Shown here one piece after another: positions 41,418 through 50,675 of a DNA stretch of 64,000 nucleotides. Numbering within the stretch: position 1 is the stretch's first letter; the number at the start of each line of letters is the position of its first letter. The stretch lies in NCBI GenBank assembly GCA_964408805.1, contig CAYPAV010000013.1:62001-126000 (forward strand), in the 5' to 3' direction. The stretch comes from CAYPAV01 sp964408805 (GTDB lineage: Bacteria; Pseudomonadota; Alphaproteobacteria; UBA8366). The translations under genes were made by a program, and so were the position numbers. The notes under the pieces were generated by a model. It saw only the letters and a program-made list of their open reading frames with translations, was not told the origin of the DNA and made no database searches.

Positions 41418-42467
41418 ATGAGCATGCACAAGGACCCGGAGGAAACGCCGGAACGCACTGCCTATTACGACCGCATCGGGGCGCACAACTTGGCGCCGCT
41501 CTGGACTGTCTTCCGGGAATTGGTGACGCCCGAGCCCGTGAGCGCCTGCGCGCCCTGTCTTTGGCACTATGCGGGGCTGCGCGACATGCTGATGGAGTCC
41601 GGCGATCTGATCACGGCGAAGGAGGCGGAGCGCCGCGTCCTGGTGCTGGAGAACCCCGGCTTACGCGGTCAATCGCAGATCACCACCTCGCTCTATGCCG
41701 GGCTGCAGCTCGTCCTGCCGGGCGAAGTGGCGCCGGCGCACCGGCACAGCCAGTCGGCGCTTCGCTTCGTGATCGAGGGCAGCGGCGCCCATACCACGGT
41801 CGACGGCGAACGGACCTATATGGAAGTCGGCGATTTCGTCGTGACCCCGCCCGGTGCCTGGCACGATCACGGTAACGGCTCGGACGCGCCGATGGTCTGG
41901 CTCGACGGTCTCGATATTCCGCTGGTGAAGTTTCTGGATGCCTCCTTCGCCGAATCGTTCAAGGCCGACGAGCAGCCCGTCGCCCGGCCCGCCAACGACA
42001 CGCGAGCGCGCTATGGGGCTAATATGCTGCCCATCGATCATCGCCACGAAGGGGTTACCTCGCCGCTGTTCAGCTACCCCTATGAACGGACCCGCGAGGC
42101 CTTGGAGACGATGCGCGAGACCGGGGAGTGGGATCCCTGCCACGGCCTCAAGATGCGCTACGTCAACCCCGCCGATGGCGGTTTCGCCATGCCGACGATC
42201 GGGGCCTTCATGCAATTGTTGCCGAAAGGTTTCGAGGGCGGCCGCCACCGGGCGACCGATGCAACCGTCTTCGCGGTCGTCGAGGGCCGCGGCCAGAGCC
42301 GGATCGGCGAGGCGGTCCTCGATTGGGGCCCGCAGGATATCTTCGTGGCGCCAAGCTGGGCCTGGACCGCCCACGAAGCGGGCGAGGACGCCGTCGTCTT
42401 CAGTTTCTCCGACCGGCCGATGCAGGAGAAGATGGGTCTCTGGCGCGAGGAACGCGGCAACGCCTAG
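41418..42467 (+). CDS. Gentisate 1,2-dioxygenase
   Basis: 349 residues, bicupin. PAHRHSQSALRFVIEGSG near residue 107 is the first cupin motif with the iron histidines, and GDFVVTPPGAWHDHGN near residue 138 holds the third. The second, non-metal barrel includes GGRHRATDATVFAVVEG near residue 275. The enzyme opens gentisate between C1 and C2 to give maleylpyruvate. AAAGGAG precedes the ATG. It is preceded by the FAD monooxygenase that would make gentisate. No maleylpyruvate isomerase or fumarylpyruvate hydrolase gene follows, so the lower pathway is elsewhere. Close relatives include 1-hydroxy-2-naphthoate dioxygenase. Confidence 0.9.
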   Translation: MSMHKDPEETPERTAYYDRIGAHNLAPLWTVFRELVTPEPVSACAPCLWHYAGLRDMLMESGDLITAKEAERRVLVLENPGLRGQSQITTSLYAGLQLVLPGEVAPAHRHSQSALRFVIEGSGAHTTVDGERTYMEVGDFVVTPPGAWHDHGNGSDAPMVWLDGLDIPLVKFLDASFAESFKADEQPVARPANDTRARYGANMLPIDHRHEGVTSPLFSYPYERTREALETMRETGEWDPCHGLKMRYVNPADGGFAMPTIGAFMQLLPKGFEGGRHRATDATVFAVVEGRGQSRIGEAVLDWGPQDIFVAPSWAWTAHEAGEDAVVFSFSDRPMQEKMGLWREERGNA

Positions 42468-42495
42468 TGGGTAAAGACGAGGGTATCCGCCCGCC

Positions 42496-43317
42496 CTACC
42501 AGAGGTGCTTCTGATAGAAGGCGAGTGTCCGGGTCCAGGCCAGCTCGGCGTCCTCCTCGTCGTAGCGTGCGCTGGTCGGGTTGGCGAAGGCGTGCTGCGC
42601 CACATACCAGCTCACCGTGAGGTCGGTCTTGCCGGCGGTCTTCATCGCGGCCTCGAACCCGCCCACCATCTTGCCGTTGATCCATTTGTCCTTGGTCGCG
42701 AAATGTCCCAGGACCGGACCCGACAGCGCCTTCAGTTCGGATGCGGGGTTGGTAACCCGGCCGTAATAGATCACGGTCGCGTCGACGGGGGCCGCAACGG
42801 ACGCGTTGAGCGACCAGCCGCCGCCGAAACACCAGCCGATGGTGCCGACTTTGCCGGTACCCTTCTCGTGTTTCCTTAGCCAGCCGACGACTGTGGCGAG
42901 GCGCTCGGTCGCGACCTTGGCATCGACCGATTTCATGTAGCTTCGCGCGTTCTCCCGCGTCGTCGCCACCTTGCCGTCGTAAAGATCGATCGCGACCGCG
43001 ATATAGCCCAGCTTGGCGAATTCAGCGGCGACCGATTTGATCTGGTCGTTGAGGCCCCACCATTCGTGGATGAGAAGCACCGCCGGCGCCGGTGTCTTCG
43101 CGGGCAAGGCGACGAAGCCGGTAGCCTTCGCACCCGACGGCGTCTCCAGCGACAGCGGCGCCAATCCGCTCGCCGCCGCCTCGGCGAGTTCCGGATAGGC
43201 CAGGACCGTCGCCAACGGGAGCGCCACCGCACCCTTGAGAAAATTTCGCCGCTCGACCGTGCTCACCTTCGGCAAGGGTTTCGTCGATACGGCACCGCAC
43301 TCGATCATGTCACACAT
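42496..43317 (-). CDS. Dienelactone hydrolase family protein, Tat-exported
   Basis: 273 residues. The N-terminal region contains a twin-arginine signal, ERRNFLKGAVALPLATVLA, with probable cleavage after AEA, so the protein should fold in the cytoplasm and act in the periplasm. The DLH domain shows HEWWGLNDQIK near residue 86, the nucleophile Cys in GWCFGGGWSLN near residue 161 and the catalytic histidine in AQHAFANP near residue 237. GGGGAGG precedes the ATG. It converges with the gentisate dioxygenase gene, 28 bp apart. A periplasmic hydrolase of a lactone or ester is likely; the substrate is unknown. Confidence 0.87.
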   Translation of the reverse strand: MCDMIECGAVSTKPLPKVSTVERRNFLKGAVALPLATVLAYPELAEAAASGLAPLSLETPSGAKATGFVALPAKTPAPAVLLIHEWWGLNDQIKSVAAEFAKLGYIAVAIDLYDGKVATTRENARSYMKSVDAKVATERLATVVGWLRKHEKGTGKVGTIGWCFGGGWSLNASVAAPVDATVIYYGRVTNPASELKALSGPVLGHFATKDKWINGKMVGGFEAAMKTAGKTDLTVSWYVAQHAFANPTSARYDEEDAELAWTRTLAFYQKHLW

Positions 43318-43406
43318 GCTGACCTCCCCAATTCACGACATTTACGGGGAAATCTAGGGGAGAGGCATCGCGCCAAGCAAATGACGATACCGTGACGGAA
43401 GCGGCG

Positions 43407-44600
43407 TTAAATCACCGTCATGTCCGGCGGGTGGCCGAGAAGGAAGCCGCCGACCGACTGGAAATGCGACTTTCGGCCCTGCATCTGCTGGGTCACCGTA
43501 TGGATATCGCGGAAGCGCCGCTCGAAGGGACTGCCTTCGAAAATGGCGGTGGCGCCGGCGGCATCGTACACGTTGTCGGCTGCGGCCTTCGCCTCATGGA
43601 TGGCGAAGGTCGTGCAAAGCCGGATCCGCATGCGTTGTGCGACGGTTATATCGTCCGCCTCGACGACGGCCGCCCAGATATCCTCCAGCTCGCTCCGGAC
43701 GAAATTTCGCGCCGATTTGATGCGCACCTCGGCCAGGGCCACTTCCGCCTGAACGGCCGCGTTTTCGCGCAGAACCTGCTTTTGGCGGCGCGGGCGTTTT
43801 TCCTTGGAAAGCGCCTTGAAGGCCTCCAGCATCGACCAGGCGATGCCGAGCGCGGTCCCGGAAAATCCCGCCGAATAAAGCGCATGCGACGAGAAATGGT
43901 AAAGCGGTGAGTGGTAGAGCCGGGCCGCCGGCTCGTCTCGAAGCAATGTCCGCTCCGCCGGGACGAACAGTTCATTGACCTTGTATCCGTCGCTTCCCGT
44001 GCCGCGAAGGCCAACGACATCCCAGATCGGTTTGATCTCGACCTGGCTTTTGGGGAAAAGCAGAGTGCGGATGATCGGGTCCCCCTCGGCGTCGCATTCC
44101 TGCTCGCCATTGGCGTCGAGGACGATCGAATGGCAGCCGAGCCAATTCGCGTGATGCATGCCGCTCGCAAAGGCGAGATCGGCGGTCAGCGAATAGCCGC
44201 CCTCGACGACCCGCGCCTCGGCCGGACCAGGTCCCCAGGCGATCACCGCCGTGGGATCGTTGCCCCAGATTTCCGAGATCGCCGCCGGGTCGAGATAGGC
44301 GGCGGTCATCGCACAACCATTGCCTTGGCAAACGCACCACGCGGTGCTGGCGTCATGCCGGGCGACATTCTCGACGATTTCGAAGAACTGGGACGGCATG
44401 ACCTCCTCGCCGTCGAATTCCTCCGGCAATAACAGGCGGAACATCCGTGCCCCGTGCAATTCCTCTAGCAGGGCCGCCGGCAGGCGTTGATCCCGCTCGA
44501 TCGCCGCCGCACTTTCCTCCATCAAGGGAGCCAGCCGGGCCACGCGTTCGAGATGATCCGCGTCTTTATCGGTTTGTTTTGTCGTCGTGACCGGGGCCAT
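43407..44600 (-). CDS. Acyl-CoA-dehydrogenase-fold flavin monooxygenase (HsaA/HpaB-like)
   Basis: 397 residues. The ACAD fold is clear, but the C-terminal half (about 250-380) is of the Acyl-CoA_dh_2 type found in two-component FMN/FAD monooxygenases such as HsaA and related phenol or indole hydroxylases. STAWCVCQGNGCAMTAAYL near residue 87 and GTGSDGYKVNELFVP near residue 200 are typical. The ACAD base glutamate region is not conserved. Such enzymes need a separate flavin reductase, which is not adjacent. It is 31 bp downstream of an SDR gene and co-transcribed. Confidence 0.83.
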   Translation of the reverse strand: MAPVTTTKQTDKDADHLERVARLAPLMEESAAAIERDQRLPAALLEELHGARMFRLLLPEEFDGEEVMPSQFFEIVENVARHDASTAWCVCQGNGCAMTAAYLDPAAISEIWGNDPTAVIAWGPGPAEARVVEGGYSLTADLAFASGMHHANWLGCHSIVLDANGEQECDAEGDPIIRTLLFPKSQVEIKPIWDVVGLRGTGSDGYKVNELFVPAERTLLRDEPAARLYHSPLYHFSSHALYSAGFSGTALGIAWSMLEAFKALSKEKRPRRQKQVLRENAAVQAEVALAEVRIKSARNFVRSELEDIWAAVVEADDITVAQRMRIRLCTTFAIHEAKAAADNVYDAAGATAIFEGSPFERRFRDIHTVTQQMQGRKSHFQSVGGFLLGHPPDMTVI

Positions 44601-44631
44601 TTATTCTTTCCCGTTTGTTGTCGTTGACCTA

Positions 44632-45360
44632 CTAGCTGAAATGGACCGCTCCATTGACGTCCAGCACCGCGCCAGAGACGTAGTTCGCCGCCGGCGAGAC
44701 GAGGAAGGCCAACGGAGCCGCGATGTCCTCCGCCTCGGCGATACGGCCGAGCGGCAAAGTGGTTTCGTCGAAGGGTTGTCCCTCGATCATCGGGGTTGCG
44801 ACCGGCGCCGGGGCGACCGCGTTGACCAGGACGTTGTGCGGCGCGCCCTGGCGGGCGGCCCAGCGGACGAAGCTGTGGATGCCGCCCTTCGACATGACGT
44901 AGTGAGGGGCCGCGAGCAGCCCGCCGAAGCGCCCCGCGATCGATCCGACCATCGCGATCCGTCCCTGCTTGCGCTCGATCATGCCACGCATGAAGGCTCG
45001 CGTCAGGTTTAAGGGGCCATGAAGGTTGACCGTGAAGACGCGGTCCGCTTCTTCGTCCCAACCGTCCCCTTCCCAATCGTGGAAGGGGCAGATCGCGGCG
45101 CAATCGATTAACGCGTCGACCTCTCCGCAGGTCTCGGCCCAGGCCTCGACCGCCGCCCGATCGGTCACGTCGAGGGAATCTGCCGCCGCGGCGCGTCCCT
45201 TTTCGGCGATAAAGTCGGCCAGGGGCTGTGGCGCCTCGATGTCGGCAAGCCTGACGTCGGCGCCCAACTCGGCGACAAGTCGCGCGGTCGCGCCGCCGAT
45301 GCCGCCGCCGGCACCCGTGATCGCAATTCGCATGCCCGTTAGATCGAAAGGCGTCGCCAT
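44632..45360 (-). CDS. SDR-family oxidoreductase
   Basis: 242 residues, classical SDR. TGAGGGIGGATARL near residue 15 is the cofactor motif and RLADIEA supplies the NAD-selecting aspartate. The NNAG motif is replaced by DCAAI. Catalytic residues are Ser in VGSIAGRFGG and Tyr-Lys in HYVMSKGGI. It probably forms a short operon with the HsaA/HpaB-like monooxygenase and acts on its substrate or product. GGGAGA lies upstream of the ATG. Confidence 0.87.
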   Translation of the reverse strand: MATPFDLTGMRIAITGAGGGIGGATARLVAELGADVRLADIEAPQPLADFIAEKGRAAAADSLDVTDRAAVEAWAETCGEVDALIDCAAICPFHDWEGDGWDEEADRVFTVNLHGPLNLTRAFMRGMIERKQGRIAMVGSIAGRFGGLLAAPHYVMSKGGIHSFVRWAARQGAPHNVLVNAVAPAPVATPMIEGQPFDETTLPLGRIAEAEDIAAPLAFLVSPAANYVSGAVLDVNGAVHFS

Positions 45361-45530
45361 CGTCTGCGTCTCCCGGCTGGATGTCTGGTCGAATCCCTAT
45401 TAGTGATGTCGGCGGCGGCGGCGGACCGTCAAGCAGTGGCGCGGCCGGTCGCGGAAGATGGTCTTGCTTTCACCGCAGCCTAAGTTTCGTGGCGATCGTC
45501 ACGCGGTGTATTTGGATTGGATTGGGCTCG

Positions 45531-46922
45531 ATGAACGCGCGTAGCGTTTTCGGATTGATGGTGTTGGGGCTCGGCACTCTCGTGGCGCCGCTCGACAGCG
45601 CGGTCAATATCGCCTTTCCCTTTATCACCGGGGCCTTCGGCGTGCCGCTGGCGTCGATCCAATGGGTGGTCATCTGCTACGTCCTTACCCATACGAGCCT
45701 GATGCTGATCTTCGGCAAATTGGGCGATTTGTTCGGCTACAAGCGGATTTTTCGAGCCGGCCTCGCGTTGAGCATTCTCACGCTGGCACTTTGCGCCAGT
45801 GCCTGGACCTTCGAATGGCTGCTGGTCTTTCGGGTCGCCCAGGGTATCAGCGCCGCCCTGGTGATGAGTTGCGGGCCGGCGCTCGCGACCTCGCTTTTCC
45901 CGGAGCGCCACCGGGCGCGGGTGCTCGGCATCTATATCTTGATGTATGCGATCGGCGGCGCCCTGGGTCCGTCCGTCGGCGGAGCGCTGGTCGCCGAATG
46001 GGGGTGGGCCGCCGTCTATTGGTTCAGGACCCCGTTGGCGCTGGCGGCGCTGTTGCTGCTGTTCGTCCTGCCTGAACCGCGCCACGGGGATGATGCGCGC
46101 GGTTTCGACGTTTGGGGCGCGGTTCTCGCGGCACTTGCGATGTGCATCTTGCTGCTGACCGTGACGCAACTGCATCGCTTCGGCGATCAGCCGATCGTGG
46201 TGGTGGTGCTGGCGGTGCTGGGCGCCCTCGCCCTCGTCGGATTTATCCGCCGCCAGGTCCAGGTCGCGGAGCCGATCATGCGGCTTGCCATATTTCGGCA
46301 GCCGGAATTCTCGATCCTCAACATGGCGAATGTCGTCGTTAATCTGGTGGGTTTTTCGGTGCTGCTTCTGGTGCCGTATTACCTCGCCCGGGTCACCGAG
46401 TTTCCAGTCGTGATCGGCGGGTTGATTCTGGCGATGACACCGCTCGGCTCGGTGCTCGGCGCGCCGGCGGGTGGCTGGATTATCGGACGGGCGGTCGCCA
46501 ACCGCGTTGCGTTCGTGGGCGCGCTGCTGGTGGCATTCGGGCAATTTCTCATTGCCAGCTGGCCGGTTCCGGCCGGAATCGGGATGATGATGGGGTCGCT
46601 GCTGACGGTCGGAATCGGTCTCGGGCTCTTCCAGGTCGCCTATATGAACATCGTAACCGGAAGTCTCGCCCGTCGCGACCGAGGGGTTGCCGGCAGCCTT
46701 GCGATGCTGACCCGCACCGTCGGGATCGTCGGGGCCGCCTCGCTTCTGACCTGGCTGTTCTCCCATCTGGAGATGGCGGCCGCAGGCCAAGGGATCGAAA
46801 GCTTTCTCCATGCCTTCCAGGCGACGTTCCGTTGGTCGGGCGGTATTTTGATCGCCTTCACGCTTTGCACGATGTTGCGGCCGCGGGTTTGGCTCGGGCG
46901 CGCGGGCGCCGGGGGGGCATAG
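45531..46922 (+). CDS. MFS transporter, DHA2-like
   Basis: 463 residues with about 13-14 hydrophobic helices. LGTLVAPLDSAVNIAFPFIT near residue 10 is the DHA2 helix-1 signature (LD..VNiA.P), and LMLIFGKLGDLFGYKRIF near residue 55 is the MFS loop motif G(K)LgD..GrrR. LVFRVAQGISAALVMSCGPA follows. Export of aromatic or toxic compounds is the usual role. The start at 45531 is set by family length, as the ribosome site is weak. It is divergent from the SDR/monooxygenase pair and may protect against their substrate (inference). Confidence 0.87.
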   Translation: MNARSVFGLMVLGLGTLVAPLDSAVNIAFPFITGAFGVPLASIQWVVICYVLTHTSLMLIFGKLGDLFGYKRIFRAGLALSILTLALCASAWTFEWLLVFRVAQGISAALVMSCGPALATSLFPERHRARVLGIYILMYAIGGALGPSVGGALVAEWGWAAVYWFRTPLALAALLLLFVLPEPRHGDDARGFDVWGAVLAALAMCILLLTVTQLHRFGDQPIVVVVLAVLGALALVGFIRRQVQVAEPIMRLAIFRQPEFSILNMANVVVNLVGFSVLLLVPYYLARVTEFPVVIGGLILAMTPLGSVLGAPAGGWIIGRAVANRVAFVGALLVAFGQFLIASWPVPAGIGMMMGSLLTVGIGLGLFQVAYMNIVTGSLARRDRGVAGSLAMLTRTVGIVGAASLLTWLFSHLEMAAAGQGIESFLHAFQATFRWSGGILIAFTLCTMLRPRVWLGRAGAGGA

Positions 46923-47076
46923 GGGTATTCCCTATTTCAACTAGGGAATCACCGGATTCCACGGCCATCGGCATATTCCTAACATTCCGCTTGCGACGGA
47001 CCGAAGACCGGCCAGGGGTCTTGGACCCGGTTTCCGGTGTCGTGGTGCAAGAACGGGAGCCCTCCTCTTGCGAAGA

Positions 47077-49677
47077 ATGTCGCTACTCGCTCAGATCAGT
47101 TTCCTAGGCGCCATCGTGGTCGTCGGGTTCGGCGTCGTGCTATGGCAGGTCCAATCCCACAATGATCTGCAGGCGGTGATTGCCGGGAATCTGGAGAAGA
47201 ACCGGCGGGTCTTGAACGCGATCTCCGGGATAAACACCCAAATCCTCGAGCTCAGAGTTCACGAGCGGAATTTTCTTTATCGCGGCGACGTGACCGTGCT
47301 CGCCTTGCACGACGAATTGACCGACGATCTTTATTCCGACCTCGACGGCCTTGCCCAATTCGCCTTCATTGAAGCCAACCCGTCGCTGGTCCGCTTGACC
47401 GGCGAGCTTAAAAAGGGTCTTGCCGGATATAAGACCGACTTCGATGCCCTATTCGATTTGCGGGTAAGGCTGGGTATCACCGAGGAATTGGGCTTTCGGG
47501 GTGAGGCACGCCACGCAATTCTCACCTCGGAAGAAATTGTCACGAGGTTGAAGCGGGCCGAACTCCAAGCGGCTTTGTTGAATCTAAGACAACATGGAAG
47601 GGATTTTATCGATCAAGGGAATCGAAAATTTTTGAAGCGCTTCGACGCGGGCGTAGCGCGTCTTCGAAGCCTTCTCGATCGTGCTCGGTTGGCCAAGGTC
47701 GAGAAGGCCCGAATTCTCCACTACGTGGACGATTATGCGGCGGCATTTTCGAAAATAGCCCGTAATATCAGCAAGGTCAGCATATTGGAGCGGGCTTTGG
47801 GCGGCGCGATCGACGGCATGAAGCCCAATATCAACTCCTTGGTGGCGGCGGCAAATGCCGATTTTGGGGCCGCCGAGGCGGAGGCCTCCCGACTGCGCGA
47901 GAACTTGGCCCGAAAGTTGATACTCGCCGCCGTTATGACCGGGACGGGCTGCTTGCTGCTCTCGCTGCTGTTGGCAAGATTGATCAGCCGGCCCATCGAA
48001 ACCGTGACGGCCGCGATGACCGCTCTGGCGGAGGGCCGGAGCGACGCGGCGACCGCATTCAGATCGAGCCGCGAAATCGATCGCATGTTGACCGCCTTGG
48101 ATCGTTTTCGCGAACTCGAGCGGGAGCGGTTGGCCGCTGAAAATTCTTTTCTGCTCAGCGAGGAACGGTTTCGCCATTTCGCCGAATCATCGGCCGATTG
48201 CTATTGGGAATTGGATGCGGATCTGCGGTTCCGCGAACTTTCCGAAAGCTTCGAATTGGTAACCGGGTTGCGGGCCGATCGGGTCATTGGACGACGGACC
48301 GAGGAACTCCTGCAGGCGGATTACGACAAGTCGGTCTGGGATCCGAGACTTGATTCTCTCTTGCGGCACGAGGCCTTTCGCGACTTCGAGATCGAGAACG
48401 TCGCCGGATCGTCGCGCTGGATGAGATGGAGCGGCATTCCCATCTTCGATGAGGCGGGCGCCTTCGCGGGTTATCGCGGGACGATTTCGGATATCTCCGA
48501 TCGAAAGCAAGCGGAGGCGGAGGTGCGACAGCTCGAGCGTCAACTCTTCGAGGCGATCGAGGCGGTGCCGGTCGGCGTCGTGATGTACGACGCCAATCGG
48601 CACGTGGTCCTTTTCAACAAGGTCCAGAACGCCTTATTCCCCAAGCAGGCGGACGTCATGGCGCCGGGGATATCCTTCGAGGAACTCTTGCGCACCGGCA
48701 TCGACCGAGGTCAATACGAGGGTATCAAGGGTCGGGAGGACAAGTGGCTGGAGGAGCGCCTCGTCGCGTTCGACAAGGGCGAAGGGGAACATGAAATCCA
48801 CCTCGATGACGGGCGATGGATCCTGGCTTGGGATTATCCGACCCGCGATGGTGGCCGGATCGGAATTCGGATGGATATTTCCGGCCGCAAACATACGGAG
48901 GAAAGTCTTCGCGCGGCGGTTACTCGCGCTCAGGCGGCGAGCCAGGCGAAGTCGGAGTTCCTTTCCAGTGTGAACCACGAATTGCGCACCCCGCTCAATG
49001 CCATCGTCGGGTTCGCGGAGCTTATCGCAACGAATGACGAAGAACCGGTGGGGCAGTCGAACGAACGCGCGATCGAGCGGATTCTCGAGAACGGGCTGCG
49101 GCTGACCTCGATGGTCGATCAACTGCTTGATCTCGCTGAGCTGGACGAGACCGGGACCACGATCGAGACCACGTCGATTGACGATATCGTCCAGGCGGCG
49201 CTTTCCCGCATCCTTCATTCGGCCGAGAAGGCTGGAATATCCCTGGTCGACAATGTCGAAAGCAGGAATTTGCCTTGCGTCGACTGTGCCCCCGAGGGGC
49301 TTCTGCGCGCGCTATCGAACCTGCTCTCCAATGCTGTCCTCTACAATAAGGAGGGAGGCGAGGTCGTCGTCGATGCCGCCGAAACCAATGACGGATATCT
49401 TCGAATTTTCGTCTCCGATACCGGGGCCGGAATTTCCGCCGATGCGCGGGATGAAACATTTGCACCCTTCCAGCGCCTCGGCTTCGAGAACTCATCGATC
49501 GCGGGCGTCGGTGTCGGGTTGACGCTCGCAAAACGCCTTGTCGAGGCGATGCACGGCCGGATCGATTTTGAAAGCGAGCTTGGCCAAGGCAGTCGATTTT
49601 GGATCGACCTGCCGCTCGCCGAAAGCAACCCGGTCCACATGCAACCGCAAACCGGGACTGGCTCGAACCGGTGCTAA
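47077..49677 (+). CDS. Membrane sensor histidine kinase with HAMP and two PAS domains
   Basis: 866 residues from the ATG at 47077; a TTG three codons earlier is also possible. Transmembrane helices lie at about 4-24 and 281-303, enclosing a largely helical periplasmic sensor of about 255 residues. Then come HAMP (about 304-356), PAS (about 361-480, ending DISDRKQAE), a second PAS (about 488-605), HisKA with His634 in SVNHELRTPLNAIVG, and HATPase (N box NLLSNAVLYNKEGG, G1 DTGAGIS, G2 GVGVGLTLAKRL). It should autophosphorylate His634 in response to a periplasmic or redox cue. No response regulator is adjacent, so the partner is elsewhere. Confidence 0.92.
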   Translation: MSLLAQISFLGAIVVVGFGVVLWQVQSHNDLQAVIAGNLEKNRRVLNAISGINTQILELRVHERNFLYRGDVTVLALHDELTDDLYSDLDGLAQFAFIEANPSLVRLTGELKKGLAGYKTDFDALFDLRVRLGITEELGFRGEARHAILTSEEIVTRLKRAELQAALLNLRQHGRDFIDQGNRKFLKRFDAGVARLRSLLDRARLAKVEKARILHYVDDYAAAFSKIARNISKVSILERALGGAIDGMKPNINSLVAAANADFGAAEAEASRLRENLARKLILAAVMTGTGCLLLSLLLARLISRPIETVTAAMTALAEGRSDAATAFRSSREIDRMLTALDRFRELERERLAAENSFLLSEERFRHFAESSADCYWELDADLRFRELSESFELVTGLRADRVIGRRTEELLQADYDKSVWDPRLDSLLRHEAFRDFEIENVAGSSRWMRWSGIPIFDEAGAFAGYRGTISDISDRKQAEAEVRQLERQLFEAIEAVPVGVVMYDANRHVVLFNKVQNALFPKQADVMAPGISFEELLRTGIDRGQYEGIKGREDKWLEERLVAFDKGEGEHEIHLDDGRWILAWDYPTRDGGRIGIRMDISGRKHTEESLRAAVTRAQAASQAKSEFLSSVNHELRTPLNAIVGFAELIATNDEEPVGQSNERAIERILENGLRLTSMVDQLLDLAELDETGTTIETTSIDDIVQAALSRILHSAEKAGISLVDNVESRNLPCVDCAPEGLLRALSNLLSNAVLYNKEGGEVVVDAAETNDGYLRIFVSDTGAGISADARDETFAPFQRLGFENSSIAGVGVGLTLAKRLVEAMHGRIDFESELGQGSRFWIDLPLAESNPVHMQPQTGTGSNRC

Positions 49678-49721
49678 ACGGATATGGTTCCCGTTCCTGA
49701 ATAGGATAAGGAACGAGACCC

Positions 49722-50672
49722 ATGAACGACGCCTTCATCGTAAGCGGCAAGACGCTTCACCCGGACATGCGGGTACTGATCGAGGCCCGTGCGGCGGCCG
49801 GTACGCCGGTCACCATCGACGAGCAGCGCGCCGCCTGGACGGCCTATAGCGGCGCCCTCTCGCAGCCTTATCCGGCCGATATGGACGTGGCGGACCGCGA
49901 ACTGGCGCTCGGTCGCGGCGCGGTGCCGGTTCGGGTCTATCGGGCAGCGAAAGCGGCAGCGGCGGCACCGGCGGTCATCTATTCCCATGGCGGCGGGTTC
50001 ATGAAGGGCGATCTCGACAGCTCTGACAGCTTCGCCTGGGGCGTCGCCGAGGAGACCGGCGCCGTGGTCGTCAGCGTCGATTATCGGCTGGCGCCCGAGC
50101 ATCCCTTTCCGGCCGCTTTCGACGATGTTTACGGCACGCTCGAATATCTGGCGGCGAACCCGGCCGAGTTCGGGATCGATGCCGGACGTATCGCGCTCTG
50201 CGGCGACAGCGCCGGGGGCAATCTTTCGGCCGCCGTTTCGCTCGCGGCGCGCGATCGCGATGGTCCGAAGATCGCCGCCCAATCGCTGATCTATCCGGGC
50301 ACCGGCCTCGATCAGTCCGGCGGATCCTACGAGGAGAACGCCGAGGCACCAGGCTTGACGACGGCGTCGACGGTCAAATACCGCGATTGGTACATGCCGC
50401 GCGACGAAGACCGAAGCAATCCCTATGCGCGCCCCGTTCTGGCCGAGAATTTCGCGAACCTGCCGCCGGCCTATATCCACACCGCCCAGCACGACCCCAT
50501 TCGCGATGACGGCGTGATCTATGCCGAGAAACTGCGCGCGGCCGGCGGCGACGTCGTTTATCGCCTGGCCGAGGGGATGATCCACGGGTTCCTGCGCGCG
50601 CGCTTCGCGGGGCCCGGCGCCGGGGCCGAGTTCCTTGCCATCACCGACTGGCTGAAAGCCAAGCTCGGCTGA
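49722..50672 (+). CDS. Alpha/beta hydrolase, hormone-sensitive-lipase family
   Basis: 316 residues. HGGGF near residue 88 is the HSL oxyanion motif, YRLAPEHPFPAAFDD follows, and GDSAGGNLSAAV near residue 164 holds the catalytic serine. Asp in AQHDPIRDDG and His in MIHGFLR complete the triad. Carboxylesterase activity on short acyl esters is the family norm. AAGGAAC lies upstream of the ATG. The amidohydrolase gene begins 3 bp after its stop, so the two are co-transcribed. Confidence 0.9.
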   Translation: MNDAFIVSGKTLHPDMRVLIEARAAAGTPVTIDEQRAAWTAYSGALSQPYPADMDVADRELALGRGAVPVRVYRAAKAAAAAPAVIYSHGGGFMKGDLDSSDSFAWGVAEETGAVVVSVDYRLAPEHPFPAAFDDVYGTLEYLAANPAEFGIDAGRIALCGDSAGGNLSAAVSLAARDRDGPKIAAQSLIYPGTGLDQSGGSYEENAEAPGLTTASTVKYRDWYMPRDEDRSNPYARPVLAENFANLPPAYIHTAQHDPIRDDGVIYAEKLRAAGGDVVYRLAEGMIHGFLRARFAGPGAGAEFLAITDWLKAKLG

Positions 50673-50675
50673 GCC

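Noticed and set aside
45480..46811. 443-codon frame opposite the DHA2 transporter
   Set aside because: Glutamine/arginine/histidine-rich product characteristic of antisense to membrane-protein genes.
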